Source: CAYQVW01 sp964421245 (lineage in GTDB: Bacteria; Margulisbacteria; WOR-1; XYC2-FULL-46-14). From it: a stretch of 32,703 nt of DNA. Where the stretch lies: contig CAYQVW010000015.1 in assembly GCA_964421245.1 (NCBI GenBank), forward strand, positions 1-32,703, written 5' to 3'. Of the stretch, positions 15,257 through 24,395 are shown piece after piece; the stretch's first letter is position 1; the number at the start of each line of letters is the position of its first letter. Under the pieces are notes generated by a model that saw only the letters and a program-made list of their open reading frames with translations, had not been told where the DNA came from and did no database searches. The translations under genes were made by a program, and so were the position numbers.

Positions 15257-16880
15257 ATCCTTTGTGGGTTGCCATTCCGTAGTCTAGTCTAATCGGCCCA
15301 AGAGGGGTTGTGACCCTAACTCCTGGTCCCCAACCAGCAATAAAGTTTCCAAATTCAGGGAAGCCAGAGTACCAGGCATTTCCCCAATCAAAGAAGAGTA
15401 CTCCTTGAAAGGTTTCGTTAAAAGTATAACGCAACTCCCAGTTGGTAATAAGTTTCTTTTGTCCTCTTTTAATGTCACTAAGAGCAAATCCTCGAATTGT
15501 ATTTGGTCCGCCAGCCCAGTATAGCTCTCCCAACGGGACATCTCCAGCGCCAATCCCTGTTCCGATATGCCAGGCGAAAACAGTTTTATCCCTTAATGGA
15601 ACATAGCGATTTAAATCTAGACCATATTTTGTATAATTGGTTGTTCCAGTTGATCCGGCAGATTTCCAACCTTGTTTTAGGGATATTGTGTGGAAGGCTC
15701 CGGATGAAGGATTGGTCCAAACGTCTCTGGTGTCATAAGATAAAGATTGTCCGATATATGTAGAAATATACGCTTCAAAGGTTGCCGCATTTCTTGGAGA
15801 AACACTCTCTGAACCAAAAGAATAACTAGTTCGATAATTACTTGTTAACTCTTTGCCAATTGCCACATCCCAACCTATGTGTAACTCATCTTGAAGTGTT
15901 AGATATATATCTCGTCCCATGGTATTCCAGAGTTTGTAAGTTAGCGAGGTTTTAGGCCCTAGCTTTTCTGGTAAAAACCAGGGATTGAAATATTTTAGCT
16001 GGTAGGTGGATAATTCTTGTCCGGATTGCCCCTTTAAAAGAAGGTTTTGGGCGGTACCTCGTAGATTGTTTAGCGATAGATCAACAAATCCAAACCAGCC
16101 TTCTCTCTCTCCATATCCACCACCAAAATTCACTGTGCTAGTTCTAGCTTCTTTAATACCTAGCAAAATAATTAGAGAGTTGTCGGTTGATCCAGGCTGA
16201 AACTGTGGGATTATTTCGCTGAAATATCCCAGGTTAAAAATATTTCTAATATCTTTTTTAAGAGTTTTTTCATTAAAAACATCTCCGCTTTTTGTTTTTA
16301 ATTCTCGTAAAATTACATAATCCTTGGTATTGCTATTGCCCTCAATGGTGATTCCTTGTATCAAGCCTTCGCTCAAATTAAAATAGAGAGTTTGGGTCTT
16401 AGGATCAGTTTTAACATCAACTATTTTTGTAAGAATATATCCATCTTCTTGGTATTTTTCTTTGATAGTTGCAATATCTTGTCTTAGCAGTTTGAAGCTC
16501 AAAATTTGGTTCTCTGATACGTTCATGAGTGAACGCAATTCTTTGGTTGAGTATACAGTATTTCCAGAGAAAACGATTTTTCTAATAGATGGATTTTCTA
16601 AAACAGTTATTATTATTCGGCTTCCTTTTTTATATACTTCAGTGGCTATATCCACATTTTCAAAATAACCCAAGGCATAAATTTGTTTAATGTCCCTATT
16701 GATTGCTCCCTGGTCCCAAAAGTCGGCGATTTTTAATGACATTGCCTTTAAAATGGTATTGTTATCTATACTATCGTTCCCCTTTATTTGAATGTCGCTG
16801 ATTACGGTCTCTTCCGCCAGAGAAGATATGGACAAAAAAATCGTTAAAAAAAGCAGCCCTAAAATTATTTTCTTAAACAT
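15213..16880 (-). CDS. BamA/TamA family (Omp85) outer-membrane assembly protein
   Basis: A 555-residue Omp85 protein. A signal peptide (about 1-20) precedes three POTRA domains (about 25-95, 96-170 and 171-245; for example VISDIQIKGN, IRKIVFSGNT, IQGITIEGNS). A C-terminal D15-type 16-strand barrel follows, with GGPNTIRGF near residue 465 (the conserved RGF loop motif) and a terminal Phe expected of a beta-signal. Three POTRAs and location directly after a TamB-like gene suggest a TamA-type partner; it could equally be the only BamA. ATG 16880 is used, with GGAG 7 nt upstream. The sequence TGATATAAT at 16900-16892 (minus) could also act as an internal extended -10 promoter. Confidence 0.9.
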   Translation of the reverse strand: MFKKIILGLLFLTIFLSISSLAEETVISDIQIKGNDSIDNNTILKAMSLKIADFWDQGAINRDIKQIYALGYFENVDIATEVYKKGSRIIITVLENPSIRKIVFSGNTVYSTKELRSLMNVSENQILSFKLLRQDIATIKEKYQEDGYILTKIVDVKTDPKTQTLYFNLSEGLIQGITIEGNSNTKDYVILRELKTKSGDVFNEKTLKKDIRNIFNLGYFSEIIPQFQPGSTDNSLIILLGIKEARTSTVNFGGGYGEREGWFGFVDLSLNNLRGTAQNLLLKGQSGQELSTYQLKYFNPWFLPEKLGPKTSLTYKLWNTMGRDIYLTLQDELHIGWDVAIGKELTSNYRTSYSFGSESVSPRNAATFEAYISTYIGQSLSYDTRDVWTNPSSGAFHTISLKQGWKSAGSTGTTNYTKYGLDLNRYVPLRDKTVFAWHIGTGIGAGDVPLGELYWAGGPNTIRGFALSDIKRGQKKLITNWELRYTFNETFQGVLFFDWGNAWYSGFPEFGNFIAGWGPGVRVTTPLGPIRLDYGMATHKGFGEGILHFSIGQAF

Positions 16881-16907
16881 AATTATCTCCAATTATATCA
16901 TGAAACT

Positions 16908-19900
16908 CTAAAACCTCACGGTATTATTTAATGTCACTTTATAATAGCCAGAATCTGCTTCCCCATATGTTAGAGGTTCTTCAAAATACGCGATAGAGAG
17001 GGAAGGGGAGAGTTTGTAAGTAATCTCATAATTAAATGACTCGTATTCATCATTTTGTACGCTTTCTTGTTCGAATTGAGAATATTTTAACGATATAAAA
17101 AGCCGATCAAAAAAACCTTTCACAAAACCGATCCCAAAAAGAGGTTGTATGCCAGGGGAACCTGTTTTTCCGAGATTATGACGAATATCTTTTCCAAAGT
17201 TATATTGTAGGGTTAGACTCTCAAGTCCGAGCGCTTTTTCTAGCTGTCTTTCTACATCTCTAAAAACAATTACTTGAAGCCGGCTGTCTAGATAATCTGC
17301 CAAGACATCACTGCTTTTTATCTCTTCCTTGCTGATCCCAACTACCGCTTTAACAAATTCAGGCAGTAGCAGTATTTTTATTTCTGTATCCGAGTAGCTT
17401 GCTTTTGACATTAGAGGAGGGTGTGTGCTTTTGTCTTCTTGGAATGCTTCAAAATTTGTGGTTAGAGCTAGTGCCGGATCTTTTGATCCCAGCACACCCC
17501 TAATTCTTGTTACTATATAAACTTTTTGCTTTTCTATTTCTGTGGCTGTTGTATCGCTCGCATCACTTTTTGTTTGTGTGTCTTCAACTATTATGTCGCC
17601 AGTTAAGTTTAAATAGGGGAACTGACCATATTCTTTTGAAAAGAGGGCATAGTTTGGACTTAGCTTATCGAATTCGTAGGGGTAGTATTTTTTCTGACTT
17701 GATTCTGGGAGCAGGTCAAAATCCCGGTTAAAAATATTAATCTCTCCTCTTTTAAAATTCAATCTTCCTGATAATTGTGGTTTCAAACTATTTCCCGAAA
17801 CTGCTATTTCTTTACCAGAGAATTCTAAGGAAACGAATAAATTACTCAAATCGAGTGTTTCAAGGTTTCCGGAGGAGATATACATATTTTTTCCAAAATT
17901 CAATTCAAGCCCCAAATTTATAGGAAAAGTTTTCTTTTTTGCTCCCTCTTTACCTGCAACTTGATTAGATAGATTAATGACCCCATCCTTAAAGTCAGCT
18001 TTTCCCGAAAGAAGAAGATTGTTTATTGGTCCAGCAAGCCTAATCTTTTTTGTAAAGATTTCACCCGAGAAATTGTTTAGATCAAGAATTAGGTTGGTGT
18101 CTGCAGCAGTTAGATTAATTGTGTTTGCGGAAAGATCGGCAATGCCCGTAATAGAAATGGAATTATTGCGATGTTTTGTTGCTTTTCCGATCCAATTTGT
18201 TGTTAATTTTTTTAGTGTAATATTGTGGTTGTTTGCCGTTAGGTTTGCGTTAAACTTTGTTAATTCCGAATCTAGTTTGTTTAGTTTGATCTTTGCCTCG
18301 GACAAATTTAGAAAACCGGAAATACTTGGAGCATTAAGTTTTCCCGATATCTTAAGTTTTACCTTTGCATCGCCTTGTTGAAAGGCCACCTCATCATTTA
18401 ATATGTTGATTATTCCTAGTCCCTTGCCATTTAAGACAAGATCAAGTTTGATTACATTAGTTTTTAGGGAGTAATTACCGGATAAAGACGAGATATCTTT
18501 GCCCGTAGTTAAGGTTAGCTTTGGGATGTTTATCCGGTTCTCTTTTAAAGAAGCTCTTCCTTCAATCTTTCTATATTTTATTCCAGCCAGAACAACATCT
18601 TTTGCTTTAAGGGATATAGAGGTTGTTGGTTCTTTTATTGATCCCTTTAAATATCCATTAAGGTTAAATTTACCTTTATATTCTTTTTTGTTTTCACCAA
18701 TTAACTCTAGTAAATCAGCTGGCATATTGAGGGCTCTAAAGGTAAGATTTGTTGACTCGCTATTGGTGTCGTATTTTCCGGCGACCTCGAAAAAACCACC
18801 TGCTTTAATAATTTGGGCTTTTACTATGTTAACAATATTGTTTGCATAATTTCCCTGTATCTCTATTGTATTTAGGTTATATTTTTTGTAGTATGTTTTA
18901 TCAAGTCTGGCGGCAAAGCTGAGTCGTGGTTTTTTTAGATCGCCATTTATTTTTATCTCTCCACGCAGCTTACCGCTAAATTCTTTCCAAAAATCGGGTA
19001 TTTCTTCACTTAGCATTTTTAACTCTAAAACGACTGCTTCCCATGAGCTAAGATAGTTTTTTTCTTTGTCGTCATATAAAACAATATCTCCATTTTTAAA
19101 ATAAGCTAAAATATTTGGAAGGACAATTTTACTACTTTGGGATGTTTTCGAGGTTGTTTTGATTTTACTGCCGATAATATTAAATATTTTCATGCCGATT
19201 GGCATTATTTCTTTTAGTTCTGCTTTGTGGGTCTTAAAATAGAGATTTATTTTTTCATCTTCTAGTAGGGCGGTCCCTCCTAACTCATACTTGCTCTGTT
19301 TGGATTCGATCCGAAGCGGTTGATTGAAAGATAGTAAACCATCAGACAAAAGCACTTCTGTTTTTAAATTGCCAAGGAAAATGTTTTCAAAACTAAAACC
19401 GTTTAAATTCAAATCAAAAGAAGCTTCTGGGTTTTTTTGACCATGTTGTTTTTTGTACGATAAGCCGAAGTTTCCCTTCCCCTTAAAATCTCCAAACTGA
19501 ATAAGGTATGGACTAAAGTCGGAAAAATCTATTTTACCTTTTGCTACTAGCTCAAGTTTTTCGTTATTAGAATCAATGTTTAGTTCAAGGATTGACTTGT
19601 TTCCGAAAGCTTTCGCATTTTTAACGTTGAGTTTTCTTTCTTTTAATTTGATTTCTGCTTGGGCTAAGTTAATTTTTATCCCTTGAATTTCTGCTCCGCT
19701 GATTTTTATGTTGCCATTGTATGTAAGATCGAGAAAAGGTAAAAATGAGGCCAATTTTGCCTCACTTTTTAAAAACCCAGTTATTTTGAAATCCATATCT
19801 AATAATCCTTTGGGATTTTTAAGATCGGGGGGGAGGACTAGATTAATAATTTTTAGATTTTCTAAGTTGATTCTTTTTCCTGTAATTATTAGATCGCTTT

Positions 19901-21650
19901 CAACGTTGGTTCCAGTTTTTCCAAAAAGATAAAGGGTTGATTCATTTTTCTTTATTACAAATCGAGGGATATTAATTTGGCCAGAGGCTATAGAGATTTT
20001 ACCATAACCATAATCTATTTCTTGTTCAGCTATTTTTGCCCTCTCAACTTCAATGCTGCCGGATGCAGTTAGGTTTCTTATGGGCGCCTTGGCAAATTCT
20101 TGATCAAGTCTAAAGGAGAGGTTTCCATAAAAGCTTTTAACGAAGGCCTGCATTTTTCCAACAAAATTGTCTCCAGAGATTAAAAGTCCCTTTGCCTCTG
20201 TGGAGAGTGTGGTCTCAAGGTTTTTGAGAATTGATCCAGATCCCTTTATATGTCCACTCTCCGAATAAACGCCAAATTGTTTAATGAATATATTTCCATG
20301 ATCATAAGTAAAGGTTCCATTAGCCCTTGAAACCGCCTGACCCAAAACATTTGCGTTTGTGAGTCTAGCGCCTAGTCTTCCTACAAAATTCTTGCTATCT
20401 CCCTTAATGAATAGAATTCCGGATCCCAATCCGCTAATTCCAGGAGATCTTTGTGTTAATTTGTATAGGTTGAGTTTGGAAGGAGTTATTTCTAGATCAA
20501 GTTTTGGAATTATGTTTTTAAAATCAATTTTTCCCCGAACATTAAGGTTACCATCGTATGCTTTTAGGTTTGCTTTTGAAAAAGTTAATAGGTCGTCTTT
20601 GTATATCAGTCTTCCTTTTGCTGTAAATGGTTGATTAAAATATAATCCCTTGGCGCTTTCTACATCAATTATGTAGCTTGCGTTTTCTGCCAAGCCGCTT
20701 ATTTTAATGTTTGCATTGGCCAATCCTTTTATATCTTGGTTTTTTATATCTTTGAAAACATATTCAATTTCTTTTAATGGTGCATTACTTGCTCTTATTG
20801 CAAAATCAAGTTTTGGGTTTATAAAATCATCTAGTGTTCCATTAACTTTGATGGTGGAGTCATTTATTTTTCCTTTTGTATCAATTTTTAATTTATTTTC
20901 CGAAACCTCAAGCCTTAAATCTGCCTGCCCATAAAAACTAGAAAGCTCAAGGGGGATTGAGAAGGGGCCCCAAGTTTTTGCGGATAGATTTTTTGCCTTT
21001 ATGTTTATTTTGTATTTTTGGTTTACAATATTGAACCATCCACTGGCGCTAGCAGTGGACTTGTCTTGTTGCGCATTAACCTTAAAGATTAATTTAGGGG
21101 CTTTGTTGAGATCTAATATTCCTGATTCGACAAAGAAGTCAAATTTATACGGTGCATCCTCTTTGAAATCATAGATTCCAAGATGGTCAATATATTTGAT
21201 TTTTGATTTTTTAATTTTGATTTTTGCTTTGATAGGTATCTCGGGTGGGGAATCGTTTTTGGCATTTGGATCAACAAATAATTGGACAATATCTACATTA
21301 TTGTTTTTATCTCGAGTAATGGTTGCATTGGCCTGTTCAATATCAATTGATGTAATTGCCGGAACAATGTCTCCGCCATTTTTGGCGAATTTTAGTGGAT
21401 TAAAATTAATTTTAACAATTTCGGCTTTTAGTTCTGGAGTTATTTGAACCCCTTTGAGAACTATTTGGCCAATAACGCGTCCAGAAACTTCTCTAATCGT
21501 CACATCACGGTGAAAGAGATCTTTTAGGGCAGAATCTGCCTGTTCTTTAATATTGTCGTAAATAGGGTTGGTTAGGTCTTTGAATGAAAAACCAGACAAT
21601 AAAAAACCCACCAACAAAAACAGAAATATTTTTGCTATTCTCTTAAACAT
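16908..21650 (-). CDS. TamB-like translocation/lipid-transport protein (AsmA/DUF490 family)
   Basis: A 1580-residue inner-membrane-anchored periplasmic protein. Residues 1-25 form a signal anchor (KIFLFLLVGFLLSGFSF). The long central part is repetitive beta-sheet with AsmA/TamB-like phrases such as VRGKIDF and LSGKADFKDGVINL. The last ~400 residues correspond to the TamB C-terminal DUF490 domain (GRLNFKRGEINIFNRDFDL, ITGD-like strands, and a terminal Phe). TamB-like proteins form beta-taco bridges that move phospholipids across the periplasm and work with TamA/BamA; here the Omp85 gene follows after 27 nt. Length exceeds E. coli TamB by about 300 residues. No Shine-Dalgarno is visible, and a promoter may lie just upstream. 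Confidence 0.88.
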   Translation of the reverse strand: MFKRIAKIFLFLLVGFLLSGFSFKDLTNPIYDNIKEQADSALKDLFHRDVTIREVSGRVIGQIVLKGVQITPELKAEIVKINFNPLKFAKNGGDIVPAITSIDIEQANATITRDKNNNVDIVQLFVDPNAKNDSPPEIPIKAKIKIKKSKIKYIDHLGIYDFKEDAPYKFDFFVESGILDLNKAPKLIFKVNAQQDKSTASASGWFNIVNQKYKINIKAKNLSAKTWGPFSIPLELSSFYGQADLRLEVSENKLKIDTKGKINDSTIKVNGTLDDFINPKLDFAIRASNAPLKEIEYVFKDIKNQDIKGLANANIKISGLAENASYIIDVESAKGLYFNQPFTAKGRLIYKDDLLTFSKANLKAYDGNLNVRGKIDFKNIIPKLDLEITPSKLNLYKLTQRSPGISGLGSGILFIKGDSKNFVGRLGARLTNANVLGQAVSRANGTFTYDHGNIFIKQFGVYSESGHIKGSGSILKNLETTLSTEAKGLLISGDNFVGKMQAFVKSFYGNLSFRLDQEFAKAPIRNLTASGSIEVERAKIAEQEIDYGYGKISIASGQINIPRFVIKKNESTLYLFGKTGTNVESDLIITGKRINLENLKIINLVLPPDLKNPKGLLDMDFKITGFLKSEAKLASFLPFLDLTYNGNIKISGAEIQGIKINLAQAEIKLKERKLNVKNAKAFGNKSILELNIDSNNEKLELVAKGKIDFSDFSPYLIQFGDFKGKGNFGLSYKKQHGQKNPEASFDLNLNGFSFENIFLGNLKTEVLLSDGLLSFNQPLRIESKQSKYELGGTALLEDEKINLYFKTHKAELKEIMPIGMKIFNIIGSKIKTTSKTSQSSKIVLPNILAYFKNGDIVLYDDKEKNYLSSWEAVVLELKMLSEEIPDFWKEFSGKLRGEIKINGDLKKPRLSFAARLDKTYYKKYNLNTIEIQGNYANNIVNIVKAQIIKAGGFFEVAGKYDTNSESTNLTFRALNMPADLLELIGENKKEYKGKFNLNGYLKGSIKEPTTSISLKAKDVVLAGIKYRKIEGRASLKENRINIPKLTLTTGKDISSLSGNYSLKTNVIKLDLVLNGKGLGIINILNDEVAFQQGDAKVKLKISGKLNAPSISGFLNLSEAKIKLNKLDSELTKFNANLTANNHNITLKKLTTNWIGKATKHRNNSISITGIADLSANTINLTAADTNLILDLNNFSGEIFTKKIRLAGPINNLLLSGKADFKDGVINLSNQVAGKEGAKKKTFPINLGLELNFGKNMYISSGNLETLDLSNLFVSLEFSGKEIAVSGNSLKPQLSGRLNFKRGEINIFNRDFDLLPESSQKKYYPYEFDKLSPNYALFSKEYGQFPYLNLTGDIIVEDTQTKSDASDTTATEIEKQKVYIVTRIRGVLGSKDPALALTTNFEAFQEDKSTHPPLMSKASYSDTEIKILLLPEFVKAVVGISKEEIKSSDVLADYLDSRLQVIVFRDVERQLEKALGLESLTLQYNFGKDIRHNLGKTGSPGIQPLFGIGFVKGFFDRLFISLKYSQFEQESVQNDEYESFNYEITYKLSPSLSIAYFEEPLTYGEADSGYYKVTLNNTVRF

Positions 21651-21662
21651 TATATTGTTAGA

Positions 21663-21691
21663 ATTGTAACTCTTTAGCAGAATAATCGCAA
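21663..21691 (-). promoter_or_regulatory. Possible own promoter of the tamB-like gene
   Basis: On the minus strand, TTGCGA (21691-21686) and TACAAT (21668-21663) are separated by 17 bp, 12 nt before ATG 21650. It lies in the 45-nt gap after xerC. It would give an untranslated leader of only about 4-6 nt. Confidence 0.4.
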
Positions 21692-21695
21692 GAAT

Positions 21696-22583
21696 TTATC
21701 TTTTTGCTCTAGGATGCGCCGAATCATAAACAGATTTTAATTTCTCTTTTGTCACATGTGTATATACTTGAGTAGTTGAAAGCGAAGTGTGTCCCAATAA
21801 TTCTTGAACTGTTCTTAAATCTGCTCCATGAGATAAAAGATGAGTAGCAAAGGTGTGGCGGATAGTGTGGGGGGTTACCTTTTTTAACAACCCACATTTT
21901 TTAGCAGCTGCTTTGATCATTCTCTCAACGCTGCGTTGTGTTAATCGGGTTCCTCTTTTTCCAAGAAACAAGGCTCGGCTTCTTTTTTTACCAAGCAAAA
22001 TATTTCTTCCGCTCTTAATGTAGGTATTGAGTGATGTTATGGCATATTTTCCAATTAAAACAATTCTCTCTTTCGATCCTTTACCAAAAACCCGAATTTC
22101 TTCGGAGTCCAAATCAAGATCTGATAGATTTAGTCCGACAATTTCTGAAACACGGATTCCTGCTCCATAGAGTAATTCAAGAATCCCCCTGTCTCTGAGT
22201 CCTTTGGGGGTTGTGGTATTAATTTCCTTCAGTAATTTGTTCATTTCATCTTCGTAAAGGAAGTTTGGAAGTCTTTTTTGCAATTTTGGGGTTTTTATTA
22301 GTTCAAACGGATTTTTAGAGGTGAGCTTTTCTCTTATTAGGAATCGAAAGAAGGATCTGCAGGCCGAAATTTTTCGGGCCAGGGAGCGGCGAGAATATTT
22401 TTTTTGTAATTCGTATAAGAATTCACGAGCAGTTAATCGATCAACTTTATTTGTCGGCCTCTTGTTTTTCTTTAAGAATTTTTCAAGATCAATTAAATCA
22501 ATTTTATAATTTTTTATGGTGTAGTTTGAATAGTTTCTTTCTGATTTAAGGCTTTCGATGAATTTTTCAATCCAGGTATTCAT
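21696..22583 (-). CDS. xerC: Tyrosine recombinase XerC/XerD
   Basis: A 295-residue site-specific recombinase, the usual length for Xer proteins. The N-terminal SAM-like domain (about 1-85) is followed by the catalytic domain with Arg144 (GAGIRVSE), Lys168 (GKGSKER), His239-x-x-Arg242 (PHTIRH), His265 (LLGH) and nucleophile Tyr274 (TTQVYTHV). The full catalytic set and absence of extra domains point to the chromosome-dimer resolvase rather than a phage integrase. XerC versus XerD cannot be settled from one copy. The ATG follows the M15-like gene's TAA with no gap and lacks a Shine-Dalgarno, suggesting reinitiation. Confidence 0.92.
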   Translation of the reverse strand: MNTWIEKFIESLKSERNYSNYTIKNYKIDLIDLEKFLKKNKRPTNKVDRLTAREFLYELQKKYSRRSLARKISACRSFFRFLIREKLTSKNPFELIKTPKLQKRLPNFLYEDEMNKLLKEINTTTPKGLRDRGILELLYGAGIRVSEIVGLNLSDLDLDSEEIRVFGKGSKERIVLIGKYAITSLNTYIKSGRNILLGKKRSRALFLGKRGTRLTQRSVERMIKAAAKKCGLLKKVTPHTIRHTFATHLLSHGADLRTVQELLGHTSLSTTQVYTHVTKEKLKSVYDSAHPRAKR

Positions 22584-23012
22584 TTAAAGCTTATATTGTT
22601 TTCTCTTCTCAGGGGTTATGGCAACGTGATTTGAGCCTTCCTTGACCCAAAGTTTTCTTTTTTCTTTTGGCCTGGTGTCAATATGGATGTATCCTTCTTT
22701 TGGATAGAGGCCAATTCCGTTTATATCATCAATGCCTTCTACATATTTAAATATCTCGGACAAATCAATTCCGTCAATATTTATGTGTACTGCTTTTCCC
22801 CTATTATGATAGCTTTTGCGTTCTTTTTGCAGGCTTTCAAGGTATGCATCACACCAAAAGGCAGAAAGGACGTTAACCTTTGTATTAAAATGAGCACCAA
22901 TTTGCTCAAGAATACCAACTAGTCCAAGGTGAATTTTAAATTCTTTTCCTCTGCATTGATCGCAAGGGCAGATGAAGTCTTTATGATTATAATGTTCTGA
23001 TAGGTCACCCAT
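22584..23012 (-). CDS. M15-like (D-Ala-D-Ala carboxypeptidase-fold) protein with altered zinc site
   Basis: A 142-residue protein without a signal peptide. It has the M15_3 layout: an N-terminal FICPCDQC cysteine patch (Cys15, 17, 20), LSAFWC where the family has a SGYR-like turn, SYHNRGKAVHI (67-77), GIGLYP and GYIHIDTR (107-114). The usual zinc ligands are His and Asp in S-x-H-x-x-G-x-A-x-D plus a later His. Here His69 and His110 are present, but the Asp is His76. Zinc may still bind through three histidines, or the protein may be a binding relic. Similar proteins cleave peptidoglycan stem peptides or occur as phage lysins. It heads the xerC unit and is divergent from metK. Confidence 0.7.
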   Translation of the reverse strand: MGDLSEHYNHKDFICPCDQCRGKEFKIHLGLVGILEQIGAHFNTKVNVLSAFWCDAYLESLQKERKSYHNRGKAVHINIDGIDLSEIFKYVEGIDDINGIGLYPKEGYIHIDTRPKEKRKLWVKEGSNHVAITPEKRKQYKL

Positions 23013-23015
23013 AGA

Positions 23016-23044
23016 TTGTATTTTAGCATATTTGATAGTATACT
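23016..23044 (+). promoter_or_regulatory. metK promoter (with leader)
   Basis: TTGTAT (23016-23021) and TATACT (23039-23044) have a 17-bp spacer. A leader of about 43 nt follows, with AAGGAGAG at 23079-23086 before ATG 23094. This is the window's clear example of a leadered gene. Its -35 overlaps the -10 of the opposing M15-like gene. Confidence 0.6.
23020..23025 (-). promoter_or_regulatory. -10 box of the M15-xerC unit, leaderless
   Basis: On the minus strand, TAAAAT (23025-23020) ends 7 nt before ATG 23012, with no Shine-Dalgarno. No good -35 is seen at 17-18 bp. It overlaps the metK -35 on the other strand. Confidence 0.4.
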
Positions 23045-23093
23045 AATAGATTGTTAATGGGGTTCTAAATAATTCATTAAGGAGAGAAAGAAG

Positions 23094-24287
23094 ATGCAAA
23101 AGGGAAAATATTTTTTTAGTTCAGAATCTGTTACCGAAGGACATCCCGATAAAATCTGTGATCAATTATCTGATGCCATATTAGACGCAATAATGGCAAA
23201 AGATCCGATGGGCCGAGTTGCTTGTGAATGCTTGGTCACAACCGGATTGATTGTTGTAGCTGGTGAGATTACCACCGGTTGTTATGTAGATATTCCAAAA
23301 ATAGCGAGAGAGACCATTCGCGAAATTGGTTTTACCGATGCCAAGATGGGATTTGATTATGAAACTTGTGGAGTGATTGTTTCGGTGAAAGAACAATCGA
23401 AAGATATTGCTCGTGGAGTAGATAAAGCTTTAGAAATTCGGGGTGGGGAAGTGACTAAAGAAGACCTAGCGGCCTTAGGTGCAGGCGATCAGGGCTTAAT
23501 GTTTGGTTATGCCTGTGATGAGACAGAAGAATTAATGCCAATGCCGATTATGCTTTCTCATAAACTTACCAAAAGACTTGCCGATGTTAGAAAAGATGGA
23601 ACACTTCCATATCTTAGACCAGACGGTAAATCACAGGTTACAATAGAATATAATGATGGCAGGCCAGTTAGGATTGATTCGGTTTTAATTTCTTCTCAAC
23701 ATGCTCCGGATGTTAAATATGATAAGATTCGCAAGGACATTATTGATGAAGTTATTACTCCAATCCTTCCTCCACAGTTAGTTGATAAGGATATTAAGTA
23801 TTATGTTAACCCAACCGGACGCTTTGTGGTTGGTGGTCCTCACGGAGACGCAGGTGTAACCGGTAGAAAGATTATTGTAGATACTTATGGTGGTTATGGA
23901 CGACATGGTGGTGGAGCATTTTCCGGTAAGGATCCAACAAAGGTAGATCGATCTGCTGCATATGCTGTTCGATATTTGGCTAAGAATGTGGTTGCTGCTG
24001 GACTTGCAAAAAAATGTGAAGTTCAAGTTGCTTATGCAATTGGTGTTGCAAAGCCTTTATCTGTAATGGTTGATACTTTTGGAACTGGTAAGATTGCGGA
24101 TGAAAAGATTGCAGATATATTGCAAAAAGCCTTTGATCTTCGTCCTGGATTTATCTTAAAGGAGCTTGATTTGCGTCGTCCGATCTATAAACAGGTTGCA
24201 GCCTATGGGCATTTTGGACGAGACGATCTTAATGTTCCTTGGGAAAAGACAGATTTAGTACCAAAACTTAAAAAGCTCGCTAAGTAA
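23094..24287 (+). CDS. metK: S-adenosylmethionine synthetase
   Basis: A 397-residue methionine adenosyltransferase of normal length. It makes SAM from methionine and ATP, releasing phosphate and pyrophosphate, and acts as a cytoplasmic tetramer. Seen directly: SVTEGHPDKICDQ near 12-24 (ATP/Mg site), GAGDQG near 132 (family signature 1), and GGGAFSGKDPTKVDRSAAY near 271-289 (the second signature with the phosphate-binding Lys and Asp). A strong Shine-Dalgarno and leader precede it, and a Rho-independent terminator follows, so it is monocistronic. No SAM riboswitch-like structure is apparent in the short leader. Confidence 0.98.
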   Translation: MQKGKYFFSSESVTEGHPDKICDQLSDAILDAIMAKDPMGRVACECLVTTGLIVVAGEITTGCYVDIPKIARETIREIGFTDAKMGFDYETCGVIVSVKEQSKDIARGVDKALEIRGGEVTKEDLAALGAGDQGLMFGYACDETEELMPMPIMLSHKLTKRLADVRKDGTLPYLRPDGKSQVTIEYNDGRPVRIDSVLISSQHAPDVKYDKIRKDIIDEVITPILPPQLVDKDIKYYVNPTGRFVVGGPHGDAGVTGRKIIVDTYGGYGRHGGGAFSGKDPTKVDRSAAYAVRYLAKNVVAAGLAKKCEVQVAYAIGVAKPLSVMVDTFGTGKIADEKIADILQKAFDLRPGFILKELDLRRPIYKQVAAYGHFGRDDLNVPWEKTDLVPKLKKLAK

Positions 24288-24297
24288 CCAGCTTATG

Positions 24298-24332
24298 GCC
24301 CAGTTAGAGATTTCTCTAACTGGGCTTTTTTT
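24298..24332 (+). terminator. Rho-independent terminator of metK
   Basis: A perfect 12-bp stem, GCCCAGTTAGAG (24298-24309) with CTCTAACTGGGC (24314-24325), has a 4-nt loop and is followed by seven T residues. Confidence 0.95.
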
Positions 24333-24345
24333 ATCAATTTTGTAT

Positions 24346-24351
24346 TATAAT
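24346..24351 (+). promoter_or_regulatory. -10 box of the AbrB/MazE-like gene
   Basis: A perfect TATAAT at 24346-24351 is followed 3 nt later by the first palindrome. No convincing -35 is seen, since the 17-bp position falls in the metK terminator. The start point would fall inside the palindrome array. Confidence 0.5.
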
Positions 24352-24354
24352 GGT

Positions 24355-24386
24355 CTTACGTAAGCCTTACGTAAGTCTTACGTAAG
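24355..24386. promoter_or_regulatory. Triple palindromic operator, CTTACGTAAG x3
   Basis: Three perfect copies of the self-complementary decamer CTTACGTAAG at 24355-24364, 24366-24375 and 24377-24386 are spaced exactly 11 bp apart. They lie between the -10 box and the start codon, and the last overlaps the AAGGAG ribosome site. One-helical-turn spacing fits cooperative binding of a small dimer, probably the AbrB/MazE-like product of the next gene. Confidence 0.75.
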
Positions 24387-24395
24387 GAGACAAAA

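Noticed and set aside
16892..16900. Internal extended -10 promoter TGATATAAT before the BamA-like gene
   Set aside because: The motif is good but lies in a 27-nt intergenic gap that also holds a Shine-Dalgarno, and no -35 is present. It is noted with the gene rather than called separately.
23045..23093. Possible SAM riboswitch in the metK leader
   Set aside because: The leader is only about 45 nt and AT-rich, with no paired helices of a SAM aptamer and no terminator or antiterminator.
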